In this document: one piece after another, positions 18,611-27,545 of the stretch
Position numbering within the stretch: the first letter of the stretch is position 1
How the letters are laid out: every line of letters begins with the position of its first letter
NCBI RefSeq assembly: GCF_025452235.1
Contig: NZ_CP104965.1
Location: 2,910,501 to 2,974,500 of the forward strand
Source of the DNA: Devosia neptuniae
GTDB lineage: Bacteria > Pseudomonadota > Alphaproteobacteria > Rhizobiales > Devosiaceae
Reading direction: 5' to 3'
DNA length: 64,000 nt
Program-made: the position numbers and the translations under genes
The notes under the pieces: generated by a model
What the model was told of the DNA's origin: nothing
Database searches by the model: none
The model's input: the letters and a program-made list of their open reading frames with translations, nothing else

Positions 18611-19378
18611 ATGTCGAGCCCTGCCAGCATTACCGCCGCGCTGATCGTTATCGGCGATGAAATTCTCTCGGGACGCACCAAGGACGTCAATATCGGCGCC
18701 ACCGCCGATTTCTGCACGGATCTGGGGATCGAGCTCAAGGAAGTCCGCGTCGTCAGCGACGAGACCGACGATATCATCGATGCCGTCAACGCGTTGCGCG
18801 CCCGCTATACCTATGTGTTCACCACCGGCGGCATCGGCCCGACGCATGATGACATTACCGCCGACGCGGTGGCCAAGGCATTCGGCGTGGCGCTGCCGAT
18901 CAATCCGCAGGCACGCGCCATGCTCGAAGCGCGCTGGAAAGAGACTGGCACCGAGGTCAACGAGGCCCGGCTGCGCATGGCCCGCATTCCCGAAGGCGCC
19001 GACCTGATCGTCAATTCGGTCAGCGCTGCCCCAGGCTTCCGCATCGGCAATGTGCATGTCATGGCGGGCGTGCCGATCATCATGCGCGCCATGCTCGAAG
19101 CGCTGGCTCCAACCCTGCAGGGCGGCAAGAAAGTGCTCTCGATGACCGTCAAGGCGGCGGTGGGCGAGGGGACCGTCGGCGGGCCGCTGGGCGAATTGCA
19201 GGCGCAATATCCGGACGTCAAAATGGGCAGCTATCCCCAGATGGGCAAGGACCGGGTGATGACCGAGCTGGTGCTGCGCTCGTCCGATCCGGCGCGGCTG
19301 GAAGAGGCGACCGCCAAGGTGCGCGCCATGGTGGATGCCGCCCATGCCAAGGCCGGCGTTACGCCACCTGAGGATTAA
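18611..19378 (+). CDS. MoaB/Mog-domain (CinA N-terminal type) protein
   Basis: 255 aa. The first 170 residues match the molybdopterin-binding fold: IVIGDEILSGRTKDVN at the start and VFTTGGIGPTHDDITADA near residue 78. The length matches stand-alone competence/damage-inducible protein A paralogues that lack the C-terminal nicotinamide-nucleotide amidase domain of CinA. The precise role is unknown. I chose the ATG at 18611; an upstream ATG adds eleven unlike residues. Confidence 0.88.
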   Translation: MSSPASITAALIVIGDEILSGRTKDVNIGATADFCTDLGIELKEVRVVSDETDDIIDAVNALRARYTYVFTTGGIGPTHDDITADAVAKAFGVALPINPQARAMLEARWKETGTEVNEARLRMARIPEGADLIVNSVSAAPGFRIGNVHVMAGVPIIMRAMLEALAPTLQGGKKVLSMTVKAAVGEGTVGGPLGELQAQYPDVKMGSYPQMGKDRVMTELVLRSSDPARLEEATAKVRAMVDAAHAKAGVTPPED

Positions 19379-19469
19379 GCTTCCGGCGCAATAGCGCAGG
19401 GCCTGCGCTTTTGCTAAGACGCCAAATTCAATTATTCGGACGCCACGGCGCCGGCGCAGGAGAGATCGA

Positions 19470-19967
19470 GTGAACAATCCGAACGAAAAGTCCTTCCCGG
19501 TCAGCTGGGATCAGTTCCATCGCGATAGCCGGGCGCTCGCCTGGCGGCTGGCGGGCATCGGATCGTTCGACGCCATCGTGGCGATTGCCCGCGGCGGGCT
19601 GGTGCCGGCGGCCATCGTGGCGCGCGAACTCAATATCCGCACGGTCGAAACCGTGGCCGTCAAGAGCTACGATCACCAGAGCCAGAGCGGCATCAAGGTC
19701 CTCAAGGAAATCAGCGCCCCCGTGCTGGACCTCGCCCGCAATGGCGCCAAGATCCTGATCGTCGACGATCTGGTCGACACCGGCTCCACCGCCCGCGTCG
19801 TGCGCGAAATGCTACCCGGCGCCCACTTCGCCACCGTCTACGCCAAGCCCAAAGGCCGCGAACTGGTCGACACCTTCATCACCGAAGTCAGCCAAGACAC
19901 CTGGATTTTCTTCCCCTGGGATTTGGATGTGGCCTATGCGGCACCGATTAGCGGTGGGACGGACTGA
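19470..19967 (+). CDS. gpt: Xanthine phosphoribosyltransferase
   Basis: Salvages xanthine and guanine to XMP and GMP with PRPP. 165 aa. The PRPP loop is [15 protein letters not shown] near residues 95-110, the N-terminal [16 protein letters not shown] binds pyrophosphate, and WIFFPWD near the C-terminus stacks on the purine, as in E. coli Gpt. The start is GTG at 19470, with AGGAGA eight bases before. It is the last recognisably core gene before the accessory island. Confidence 0.93.
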   Translation: MNNPNEKSFPVSWDQFHRDSRALAWRLAGIGSFDAIVAIARGGLVPAAIVARELNIRTVETVAVKSYDHQSQSGIKVLKEISAPVLDLARNGAKILIVDDLVDTGSTARVVREMLPGAHFATVYAKPKGRELVDTFITEVSQDTWIFFPWDLDVAYAAPISGGTD

Positions 19968-19990
19968 GGGAAGAAACCCCAGGCGAGACG

Positions 19991-20599
19991 TTAAATCGGT
20001 AGATCGAGATTTCGTATCCGCCGGTTTGTCTGGTCCGTGGTATCGTGGATGAATTCAATATAGTGCAACTTGGCTATGTTACCGAGAATCAGAGCCAATC
20101 TATCTTCTTCCTCGTATGACAGCTTCGGAACACCGAGCCGGAGAGGCCGCTCCTTCTTTCGATAAATGAGCAGGTTTCGCCCAATAGGCTCGAATTTGGA
20201 ACCCACCGGCGAGTGCACGAGGGCGACAAGATAGATACTTGACCAAGTGACGTAGGTTGCACCCCACAATGGGGACTCTCCGAGGATTCGATCTTCATCG
20301 AAAGCCAGAGGTGTGGCGGGCCCTCCCCAAAACCAGCGGCGCGTGTAAACCAAGGCAAGGGGAGTTAAGATCGCCGCCGCGAATATTGCGATCAGAAGTT
20401 TCTGGAGTTCACCTGAATCTATGGCCCAGGACAGCGATATCAAAGTGACGACACATGCCGTGACAATAATCACGTGAGTTGGAGCTATTTGGAATTCGCG
20501 CCAGGGTACGAAAACCTTGTTGGATGTGACGTCAAGATCGGCGGTGGGGCCGGACGGCACACTCCAGCGTCGCCAAATTGCGGCTAAAGCAGACAACAA
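19991..20599 (-). CDS. Two-helix membrane protein of unknown function
   Basis: 202 aa at most. Two hydrophobic helices (about residues 42-60 and 68-87) precede a soluble C-terminal domain of about 110 residues ending QTNRRIRNLDLPI. The long frame begins with TTG codons; a GTG at codon 14 (20560) is an alternative start, and neither has a clear ribosome site. Base composition is visibly lower in GC than the flanking genes, suggesting transfer. It lies on the same strand as the caspase-like gene, 300 bases downstream, and could be its partner, but no family is recognised. Confidence 0.65.
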   Translation of the reverse strand: MLSALAAIWRRWSVPSGPTADLDVTSNKVFVPWREFQIAPTHVIIVTACVVTLISLSWAIDSGELQKLLIAIFAAAILTPLALVYTRRWFWGGPATPLAFDEDRILGESPLWGATYVTWSSIYLVALVHSPVGSKFEPIGRNLLIYRKKERPLRLGVPKLSYEEEDRLALILGNIAKLHYIEFIHDTTDQTNRRIRNLDLPI

Positions 20600-20759
20600 C
20601 GGCGTTCACCCTAGGCAGGTCAGCGCACTTCGATAGACTTTGCTAGCGCTGGTTTAAAACGAATGCGAGCTAGTTCCGTACGCCGATAGGTCCTGTCCAC
20701 GTTAGGCCGAATCAACATTCAGCTTTGGATCAATTTGAGGAAGCAGCCGCAAATAGGGA

Positions 20760-20795
20760 CACTGCCGAGGCTACCTCTCGAGGTAATCGGCAGTG
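20760..20795 (-). terminator. Hairpin downstream of the caspase-like gene
   Basis: CACTGCCGA (20760-20768) pairs with TCGGCAGTG (20787-20795), and inside it TACCTC (20772-20777) pairs with GAGGTA (20780-20785). There is no clear T-tract on the minus strand. It lies about 105 bases after the caspase-like stop in an otherwise featureless 300 base gap (20600-20899). Confidence 0.45.
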
Positions 20796-20899
20796 CTTCG
20801 GTGTGCTGCTGTGATCTCAGAACGAACGCCGTATGGAATTTTAAAACATTCTTCCAGCATCCATTCCCTTGTCCGGAACGCCGCGCATCAATTTAATAT

Positions 20900-22318
20900 T
20901 TAGCCACGCTCTTCACCGAAAGAAAGCACATAACTCTTTGCAAAATCATATGGGTCAGACACATATTCTGTGGCGACATCGATCGGACTTTCTGACCAAG
21001 CATGGTGTGACCACTTCCATTTCTTGGTGCCTTCATATTCGTTGAACGAACCCCAGCCAGACCGGCGTTCTGTAGAGTTGCATGTCAGTATTAGACACTC
21101 TGTCAGGCGCGGCAAGAATACAATTTCTGAGAAAATCCGATTGAGCGCCATCGATTTGGGTTCGAAGTAGATGCCGACATGCACGGACTCCAATTTGCAG
21201 TGGTTTAACAAATTGTAGGTCTCGTCGTATTCGTCTGGCATACCAAGCGCGGCGAGTGCACTGAAGCCAAGCCCGCCAAAAGGTTTGCGCCGCTTTGTTT
21301 TTTCAATGTCACACTCGACAAAGGAGTCAGAGCCGCCGCGACGTTCCAACAAACTGACAATTGACCGCTTGTTCTGAGCATATTCAAAGTCATCATGTTT
21401 AACTATTCGGATCTCAAAGAAATCTGACAGATCTAAAGAAAATTCAGAGTTGCTCAATGCTGCTTCGAATACTCCGTCAATGAACGCTTGTGCATCTTCC
21501 TTAGTCGGCACACGGGCCTCAATCCCGTCGATTGCTGCCTTCGCCAATGCGAAGGCTGATACCGTTGACACTATCTCTTCTTGCGCGTCATCGTTGTCCG
21601 GACCTGCCAAGAATGTCTTTCGAAGGTCATCAAGACAGCTGGCGTCGGTGCAGAATTTCTCCTGTGATGTCCCTTGACGTATGAAATGGGGCGTCTGACC
21701 TGAGTTGGTTAGGAAGGCGTCTCGCAGAGCACCTTCCACATCAGAATAATAAACAGCACCTTGTTCCTTTTTTAGGCACGCCTTGATAAATTCACTCGTG
21801 AAGAGGCTCAGTTGATCGCCAGCCAGAGAATATTGACTCTCTGTGCATGATGAAAATTGTACAAAGTTCGTGAATCCAGATTTCAGCGACCGCGCGAGTG
21901 GTGCTATGTCGCTCTTGATTAGATTGCGGCCCGCTTCGCAGGCGTCGATGACAATTACTGAAATTTCGGCTTTAAACTGCCTAACTAAGTCAAATGCCTC
22001 CGTACGTGACATTCCGGTAGTGTTTGGTGAGGACTCCTTAAATCCCTCAAAGCACATATAGAAATCTTCAGAGTTTGAAAGGCCGTGCCCTGTGAAGTAG
22101 ATGAATATCTCTTCAAATCCACCTTCCATATCTGATAGTCTTCGTAATTCATCTTTTACGAAGGAGACCGACTTATCTATGAATTCTACGATCTGGCTGA
22201 ATTTACGAGTCGCTGAAAGCAATTCGCGCATTTGAGCAACATCGTTCGCGCAGCAGTCCAAGCGCGACAATTCAGCGTACCTTGTATTTCCAACCAAGAA
22301 TGCAATGCTTTGTCCCAT
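20900..22318 (-). CDS. Caspase-like (C14 fold) protease, orphan caspase homologue
   Basis: 472 aa from the ATG at 22318, which has GGGGAC just ahead and matches the family opening; an ATG fifteen codons upstream is less likely. The first 230 residues form a caspase/metacaspase p20-like domain: SIAFLVGNTRYAELSRLDCC at the start, the catalytic His78 in FIYFTGHGL and the catalytic Cys127 in VIVIDACEAG. Both residues are present, so the domain should be active as an Arg/Lys- or Asp-directed protease. Residues 240-472 match nothing I know and may sense or bind a target. No transmembrane segment. The gene is markedly lower in GC than its surroundings. Bacterial relatives often sit in defence or cell-death modules. 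Confidence 0.85.
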   Translation of the reverse strand: MGQSIAFLVGNTRYAELSRLDCCANDVAQMRELLSATRKFSQIVEFIDKSVSFVKDELRRLSDMEGGFEEIFIYFTGHGLSNSEDFYMCFEGFKESSPNTTGMSRTEAFDLVRQFKAEISVIVIDACEAGRNLIKSDIAPLARSLKSGFTNFVQFSSCTESQYSLAGDQLSLFTSEFIKACLKKEQGAVYYSDVEGALRDAFLTNSGQTPHFIRQGTSQEKFCTDASCLDDLRKTFLAGPDNDDAQEEIVSTVSAFALAKAAIDGIEARVPTKEDAQAFIDGVFEAALSNSEFSLDLSDFFEIRIVKHDDFEYAQNKRSIVSLLERRGGSDSFVECDIEKTKRRKPFGGLGFSALAALGMPDEYDETYNLLNHCKLESVHVGIYFEPKSMALNRIFSEIVFLPRLTECLILTCNSTERRSGWGSFNEYEGTKKWKWSHHAWSESPIDVATEYVSDPYDFAKSYVLSFGEERG

Positions 22319-22528
22319 ACTGTCCCCAAACTCTGGGCGGCGCGTCAACTCTAGCGCTACCAACCTTTGTCAAATTTATAGGCGAGTAATCGCTTTGGCT
22401 AGGTGATGCGGGATCCTTCAATGGCGGGGTTTGGGAAACAACAGTGGGACGTGGAACGACCGCAATGAGTCGAAATCGCCCCGCAAAAAACTTATCCCCG
22501 CTCCCCCAACCCCGTGTCACTATACCCT

Positions 22529-22778
22529 CATTCCCGCCAGTTACGCGGCCCCGACGCAGGGCCGGGTGGGGAGACCGTGGGATGGGGGCGCCTGTCCAGT
22601 GGGGTTGGAAACTCGGCAGCCGGACCTGCAAGAATGGTACCGCCTGAACCGGACCCTGCATAAAAAGCGGATCGTGACGGGCGGCCATTGGCCCACTCTA
22701 TTAGTTTCGGAAGGTCCAATGGCCGCCCGTTACCGTATAACCGCGACGCCTCAGGGCCGGGCGGCGCTTTCGGCTGTC
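22529..22778. repeat. 250 bp direct repeat, left copy (R1)
   Basis: This segment recurs at 27069-27317 in the same orientation with about six differences, including one single-base indel, so identity is near 97 percent. Weaker similarity extends about 45 bases to the left (AAAAACTTATCCCCGC). Both copies carry a perfect 15 bp inverted repeat, here 22677-22691 and 22716-22730 (ACGGGCGGCCATTGG and its complement). The rest of the 22319-22955 gap holds no gene I can support. Confidence 0.9.
22677..22730. repeat. 15 bp inverted repeat within R1
   Basis: ACGGGCGGCCATTGG (22677-22691) and CCAATGGCCGCCCGT (22716-22730) are perfect complements around a 24 base loop. The same arms occur in R2 at 27216-27230 and 27255-27269, with one loop substitution. 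It could be an RNA hairpin or a protein binding site. Confidence 0.85.
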
Positions 22779-22955
22779 TGGGCTGGAACGGCTGCGCATT
22801 CGCATGTTCACACTGCCGTTGAGACGCGGAGGATCAACTCGCCACTTGTTTATGGCAATGTTCTCTCCGAGTTTTCAAATGCGCGTTATTGCCGACCGAG
22901 TTGGCGCCAGATTCCCAGGTGCCAGTTTCTACATTATGGAAGTGCGGCCATTTGA

Positions 22956-23681
22956 ATGAGTACTGTGGCGCAGGTGGCGCGGCTTGTTGAGCCGTTTTTG
23001 GCTCGGCACCCCGAGTTTGTCCGGATTGGGCGCACTTTGGAGCGCAGGCCGGTGGGCCATCTTAGTGTGGGCTTTGACATTCGCCGCACGGCGTATAAGG
23101 GGCATATTAGCCCGATGTGGGGCGCGGGTATCACTTTTGGTCCGCCGCCGCATTTTGGCGGGGGCATAGGCCGCACGCTGGATCGGGCAGACGGTTATCT
23201 GGATGCGCCGGACCTGCAGGCCCGATTGCTTGATGAACTCGAGCTGGCTAATGAGACAATTCTGCAGCGGTTTACCTCGCTGGAGGCGCTTGTCGAGCTT
23301 GAGATGGCCGTTCATCCGAGCTTTGCGATGATCCGATTTCTCAAGGCGGTGCTGTTGGCGGGAGTGGGGCGTCTTGCGGAGGCGGACAATCTGCTCGCGG
23401 CCGATATTGAATATCGTATCCGGGAGGGCGAACGCTTTGACCCGCTCTACGTCAAGCTGAGGACCGGTAGCAAAGCTTGGCACAGCCGGCAGGAAGAGGT
23501 CAAAAATCGAAGGCTCTTCATAGGCCATCTCAAGCACTTGCACGGCTTCATTGAGCGGCGGGACTTGGCAGGATTGGCGGCCCTGCTGCACGACTGGGAG
23601 GCACAGGGCGTTGCGGCCAGAAAGATGACCGACTATTGGCAGCGATCGCCATTTCCTCTTGAATTGGGCGGTGGTGACTAG
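22956..23681 (+). CDS. Unrecognised protein inside the repeat-bounded module
   Basis: 241 aa, no signal peptide and no membrane segment. The N-terminal 80 residues look globular (RHPEFVRIGRTLERRPVGHL, then a glycine-rich GAGITFGPPPHFGGGIG); the remainder is mostly helical and Leu/Ala-rich. I recognise no domain. The ATG at 22956 is the first in frame, without a strong ribosome site. Composition is high GC like the genome, unlike the caspase gene next door. It lies between the two direct repeats, upstream of the autotransporter. Confidence 0.65.
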   Translation: MSTVAQVARLVEPFLARHPEFVRIGRTLERRPVGHLSVGFDIRRTAYKGHISPMWGAGITFGPPPHFGGGIGRTLDRADGYLDAPDLQARLLDELELANETILQRFTSLEALVELEMAVHPSFAMIRFLKAVLLAGVGRLAEADNLLAADIEYRIREGERFDPLYVKLRTGSKAWHSRQEEVKNRRLFIGHLKHLHGFIERRDLAGLAALLHDWEAQGVAARKMTDYWQRSPFPLELGGGD

Positions 23682-24022
23682 CTGGATAACGCGCTTCCCG
23701 GGGGAGCTTCAGATCAACTTGAGCAAGCCCCGATCCAGTCCCTCCTCCTTGTGGCGAGCGATTGAGGGTGGGGTGCCGAGTGTGCTACCAGCATGGATTC
23801 TGGCCGAGTTCCGAATGTCGCCGGACCGTCTGACCACCCTCAGTGCCGCGCTGCTTTTAGAAACTGCGCCGACGGCGAGATGTGTTGTCCGGCAAAGTCA
23901 ATATCTCGACCCGCAGCAGTTTCTACAAAACACCGCCCTCGACGAGACAGGGAATTAAAGGATAATTAAGCATTATATTCGCAACATTGGGCATTACTTA
24001 TTTAGTTTTTAGCCCGGTTGTG
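23682..24022. other. Non-coding gap with AT-rich autotransporter leader
   Basis: No supported gene lies in this 341 base gap. A 99-codon frame (23659-23958) starts inside the preceding gene and lacks a ribosome site, so it is not called. The last 80 bases are AT-rich (23955-24010) and probably hold the autotransporter promoter, though no box pair is clear. Confidence 0.5.
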
Positions 24023-26995
24023 ATGCAAAGAAGCCATTTCCTCTCAGGTATTTGGCCGTCTCGCCAATGCCTGCTCATGTCGAGCGCGCCATTCGTTGTC
24101 GCGCTGGCGACGCTCTCGCCGGCATTGGCGCAGGTGTCCATTGGCGGGGATAGCACGCCGTTAGATCCTGCATCCATCGATGGCAGTGTCGACCTGACTA
24201 TTGGTGTGACCGGTGCTGGTAGCTTGACCATTCTCAATGGCAGCACATTGACCAATGCTAACGGTTATGTGGGGTTTGGTGGCGGCGGCGTCGGTGTCGT
24301 CACGGTTTCCGGCCAGGGCTCGCGCTGGGACAATCTCGGTGACGTTGTCATTGGACAGTCTGGCAATGGGGCGCTTGACATCGAGGCTGGCGGGTTCGTG
24401 GGTGGAGAAACTGGTCATATAGGCGCCAGTCTGGGGGGCGTCGGTGTGGTGACGGTGTCGGGCGCCGATGGTTCGGGCAATGCTTCGACCTGGTCACTTC
24501 GGCAAGATCTGAACATCGGCTATCCGGGGACAGGAACGCTCAATGTGGAGGCAGGCGGTCATGTCGCGGTTGGTGGGCGGATCGATGTTGGTGTTGCGGG
24601 GCAAGGCAAAATGGAGCTCTCGGATGGTGCCACTCTATCGAGCAACGACGGCGTCGTCGGCACCGACGCCTACGGTGAGGCCATCCTGACTTCGGGCGCA
24701 TCCTGGACCATGGTAGGGCAGCTCACCGTCGGTCTGGTCGCCCAAGGCGACCTGCGCATTGAAGACGGCGCCAGCGTCACCAGCAACCAGGGCTATGTGG
24801 GCGCCCACCCCGGTAGCGACGGCAGTGTCACCGTGACGGGGCCGGGGTCGAGCTGGGAGATGACCAACTTCAACCTTACCCTCGGCAATTACGGGGTCGG
24901 CGCGATGACCATCGAAGATGGCGCGCGGGTTTACGCGAACACCGGCGTCTATCTCGGCATTTCGGACGCGACGGCAAGCGGCACGCTCAGTGTACTGGGC
25001 ACACCAGGTTCGCGCGGGGTTCTGGAGACCAGCGGTTTCCGGGGCGGGCTGGGCACGGCAGACGTCACCCTGGATGGCGGCATTGTTCGGGCCATCCGGA
25101 ACAATACGAATTTCTTCAGCACTTATGGCGCTCAGCAGGTTACCCTTGGCGCCGGCGGCGGCTTCATCGACACCAATGGCTACAATATCGGCATTGCCCC
25201 TGTCATGATCGGCGCGGGCAGCCTGACCAAGGATGGCCTGGGCACGCTGACGCTCACCGGCGCCAATAGCTATAGCGGTGGCACGACGATCACGGCCGGC
25301 ACCTTGCAACTGGGCAATGGCGGAACGACCGGCAGCATTGTGGGGAATGTCGCCAATAGCGGCGTGCTGGCCTTCAACCGCTCGGATGTGGTGACCTTTG
25401 GCGGGACGATCGCCGGGACGGGCGGCGTCTGGCAGGTGGGCTCCGGGCAGACCATGCTCACCGCCGATAGTTCGGGCCTGTCGGGCGTCTCCCGCGTGTA
25501 TAACGGCATTCTCTCGGTCAATGGCACGCTTGGCGGCTCGATTGAGGTCATCGGTGGGCGGTTGCAGGGCATCGGCCAGGTGGGGACGACGACGAATTTT
25601 GCCGGGGGCACCATCGCTCCGGGCAATTCGATCGGCACCCTGACCGTGGCCGGTAATTATCTCGGCAATGGCGGCACGCTCGAAATCGAAACGGTTCTGA
25701 GCGATGATAGCTCGGCCACGGACCTGCTGGCGGTGACCGGCGACACGGCCGGTAGCACCAATGTTCGTGTCATCAATGTCGGCGGCAATGGCGCACAAAC
25801 CAGTGAAGGCATCAAAATCGTCGATGTCGGCGGCGCCTCCGACGGCGATTTCACGCTGCTGGGGAGCTATACTTTCGAAGGGGCTCCCGCGGTCGTTGGC
25901 GGCGCCTATGCCTATCGCCTGTATCAAGGGAGCGTCAGCACGCCTACCGATGGTGACTGGTACCTGCGGTCCGCCTTGATCAATGGGACTACCCCGACGG
26001 GGCCGCTTTATCAGGCCGGAGCTCCGGTCTACGAGGCCTACGCAGCGATGCTGCAGAGTTTCAACGAGCTTGAAACCTTCCAGCAGCGCGTAGGCAACCG
26101 GTCCTGGACGGCCGGTATGATCGAAACGGGCGCCTTGCCCGAAGCGGCTGGCGCCAAGAGCGGCATCTGGGGCCGGATAGTCGGCCGCCATGCCGATATG
26201 AATTCCAGGTTCTCCACGACCGCCGCAGATTTCGACGTCGATACCTGGCAAGTGCAGGCCGGGGCTGATCAACAGCTCTATTCGGGCGAGGCCGGCAAGC
26301 TTGTCGGAGGACTTTCAGCGCGATACGGCACCATTGCGGGTGATGTAACCTCGGTGTTCGGAAACGGTTCAGTCAGCAGCACCGGCTATGGTCTGGGCGG
26401 ATCACTGACCTGGTATGGCTCGTCCGGCTTTTACCTCGATGCCCAGGCCAACCTGACCTGGTATGACAGTGCGCTTGCCTCCTCTACCGCCGCGACCAGT
26501 CTGGTTTCGGGCAATGGCGGCTTTGGCTATGCAATCGGCGTGGAGGCGGGCCAGCAGGTCGCGCTCAACCAGAACTGGTCGATCACGCCCCAGGCGCAGC
26601 TGACCTATTCCGATGTCAGCTATGATGGCTTCACCGATGCCTTCGGTGCTGCCGTTTCGCCGGCCGAGGGCGATGACCTCACCATCCGGCTGGGCCTTTC
26701 GGCCGACTACCAGGACGCCTGGATCGATGAAACCGGCGACACCAGCCGTCTGCATGCCTATGGCATTGCCAATCTCTATTATGACGTCCTTCCCGATAGC
26801 AGGACCGACCTTGCCGGAGTGGAACTCGTCAACACACAGGACAATCTGTGGGGCGGCTTAGGGATCGGCGGCACATATAGCTGGGGCGACGACAAATACG
26901 CCATCCATGGCCAGGCCGGCGTCAACACAAGTCTGGTCAATTTCGGCAGCAGCTACAGCCTAGCCGGCACGGCCGGGCTCACCGTCAAGTTTTAG
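24023..26995 (+). CDS. Type Va autotransporter with beta-helix passenger
   Basis: 990 aa. An N-terminal signal region ends near PALAQ. Residues 40-420 hold repeated beta-helix units marked by GSLTILNGS, GVVTVSGQGSRW, GALDIEAGG and similar variants, each about 45-60 residues; then comes the autotransporter-associated strand motif LTKDGLGTLTLTGANSYSGG. The C-terminal 260 residues or so form the outer membrane beta-barrel, ending in TVKF with a terminal Phe as required for barrel assembly. The passenger should be displayed on the cell surface, possibly as an adhesin. TTG at 23987 is an alternative start. The gene lies inside the direct repeats and ends 74 bases before R2. Confidence 0.93.
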   Translation: MQRSHFLSGIWPSRQCLLMSSAPFVVALATLSPALAQVSIGGDSTPLDPASIDGSVDLTIGVTGAGSLTILNGSTLTNANGYVGFGGGGVGVVTVSGQGSRWDNLGDVVIGQSGNGALDIEAGGFVGGETGHIGASLGGVGVVTVSGADGSGNASTWSLRQDLNIGYPGTGTLNVEAGGHVAVGGRIDVGVAGQGKMELSDGATLSSNDGVVGTDAYGEAILTSGASWTMVGQLTVGLVAQGDLRIEDGASVTSNQGYVGAHPGSDGSVTVTGPGSSWEMTNFNLTLGNYGVGAMTIEDGARVYANTGVYLGISDATASGTLSVLGTPGSRGVLETSGFRGGLGTADVTLDGGIVRAIRNNTNFFSTYGAQQVTLGAGGGFIDTNGYNIGIAPVMIGAGSLTKDGLGTLTLTGANSYSGGTTITAGTLQLGNGGTTGSIVGNVANSGVLAFNRSDVVTFGGTIAGTGGVWQVGSGQTMLTADSSGLSGVSRVYNGILSVNGTLGGSIEVIGGRLQGIGQVGTTTNFAGGTIAPGNSIGTLTVAGNYLGNGGTLEIETVLSDDSSATDLLAVTGDTAGSTNVRVINVGGNGAQTSEGIKIVDVGGASDGDFTLLGSYTFEGAPAVVGGAYAYRLYQGSVSTPTDGDWYLRSALINGTTPTGPLYQAGAPVYEAYAAMLQSFNELETFQQRVGNRSWTAGMIETGALPEAAGAKSGIWGRIVGRHADMNSRFSTTAADFDVDTWQVQAGADQQLYSGEAGKLVGGLSARYGTIAGDVTSVFGNGSVSSTGYGLGGSLTWYGSSGFYLDAQANLTWYDSALASSTAATSLVSGNGGFGYAIGVEAGQQVALNQNWSITPQAQLTYSDVSYDGFTDAFGAAVSPAEGDDLTIRLGLSADYQDAWIDETGDTSRLHAYGIANLYYDVLPDSRTDLAGVELVNTQDNLWGGLGIGGTYSWGDDKYAIHGQAGVNTSLVNFGSSYSLAGTAGLTVKF

Positions 26996-27068
26996 GGTGT
27001 TTCGGGGGCTAAACCAGCCCCCGCCAAAAACTTATCCCCGCCCCCAAGTCCCTCCCGCATACTCCGTC

Positions 27069-27317
27069 CATTCCCGCCAGTTACGCGGTCCCGACGCAGG
27101 GCCGGGTGGGGAGACCGTGGGACGGGGGCGCCTGTCCAGTGGGGTTGGAAACTCGGCAGCCGGACCTGCAAGAATGGTACCGCCTGAACCGGACCCTGCA
27201 CAAAAGCGGATCGTGACGGGCGGCCATTGGCCCACTCTATTCGTTTCGGAAGGTCCAATGGCCGCCCGTTACCGTATAACCGCGACGCCTCAGGGCCGGG
27301 CGGCGTTTTCGGCTGTC
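27069..27317. repeat. 249 bp direct repeat, right copy (R2)
   Basis: Same orientation as the left copy at 22529-22778, starting 4,540 bases further on. Contains the same 15 bp inverted repeat at 27216-27230 and 27255-27269. It begins 74 bases after the autotransporter stop and ends 66 bases before the 3' end of a tRNA-Leu gene, occupying most of the 388 base gap. Confidence 0.9.
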
Positions 27318-27383
27318 CAAGGGACAGCTTGTCATTGACCAGTATTGCACAGAGGAACCGTAGCGACCTCTGGGACACGAGCC

Positions 27384-27468
27384 TGGTGCGGGCGGCGGGA
27401 ATCGAACCCGCAAGGCCAAAGCCGAGGGATTTTAAGTCCCTTGTGTCTACCAATTCCACCACGCCCGC
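27384..27468 (-). tRNA. tRNA-Leu (anticodon UAA)
   Basis: An 85 base gene with CCA encoded. The 7 bp acceptor stem is GCGGGCG/CGCCCGC, the anticodon loop CTTAAAA sits on a GGGA/TCCC stem, a long class II variable arm is present, and the T arm is GCGGGTTCGATTCCCGC. Its 3' end faces the accessory island at 20-27.3 kb, the usual orientation for tRNA-targeted insertion. Confidence 0.97.
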
Positions 27469-27545
27469 TTGGCTCGGCGGCCTGTGTTTGTCACAAGGCG
27501 AAGGGCATGACAATTGGTGCCGTTGATTCTGAAAGCAGGTGTTGC

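Noticed and set aside
22431..22955. Open frames of 67-174 codons running through the direct repeat on both strands
   Set aside because: The same frames are broken or shifted between the two repeat copies by the indel, so coding is not supported.
23659..23958. 99-codon plus-strand frame after the unknown gene
   Set aside because: Starts inside the previous gene in another frame, no ribosome site, no recognisable sequence.
24635..26272. Minus-strand open frame of 545 codons opposite the autotransporter
   Set aside because: Shadow of the repetitive passenger; Ala/Arg/Asp-rich, no motif, no upstream signals.
27384..27468. att site: a second copy of the tRNA-Leu 3' end near 20 kb
   Set aside because: Scanned 19.9-22.5 kb by eye for the T-arm and acceptor sequence and found none.
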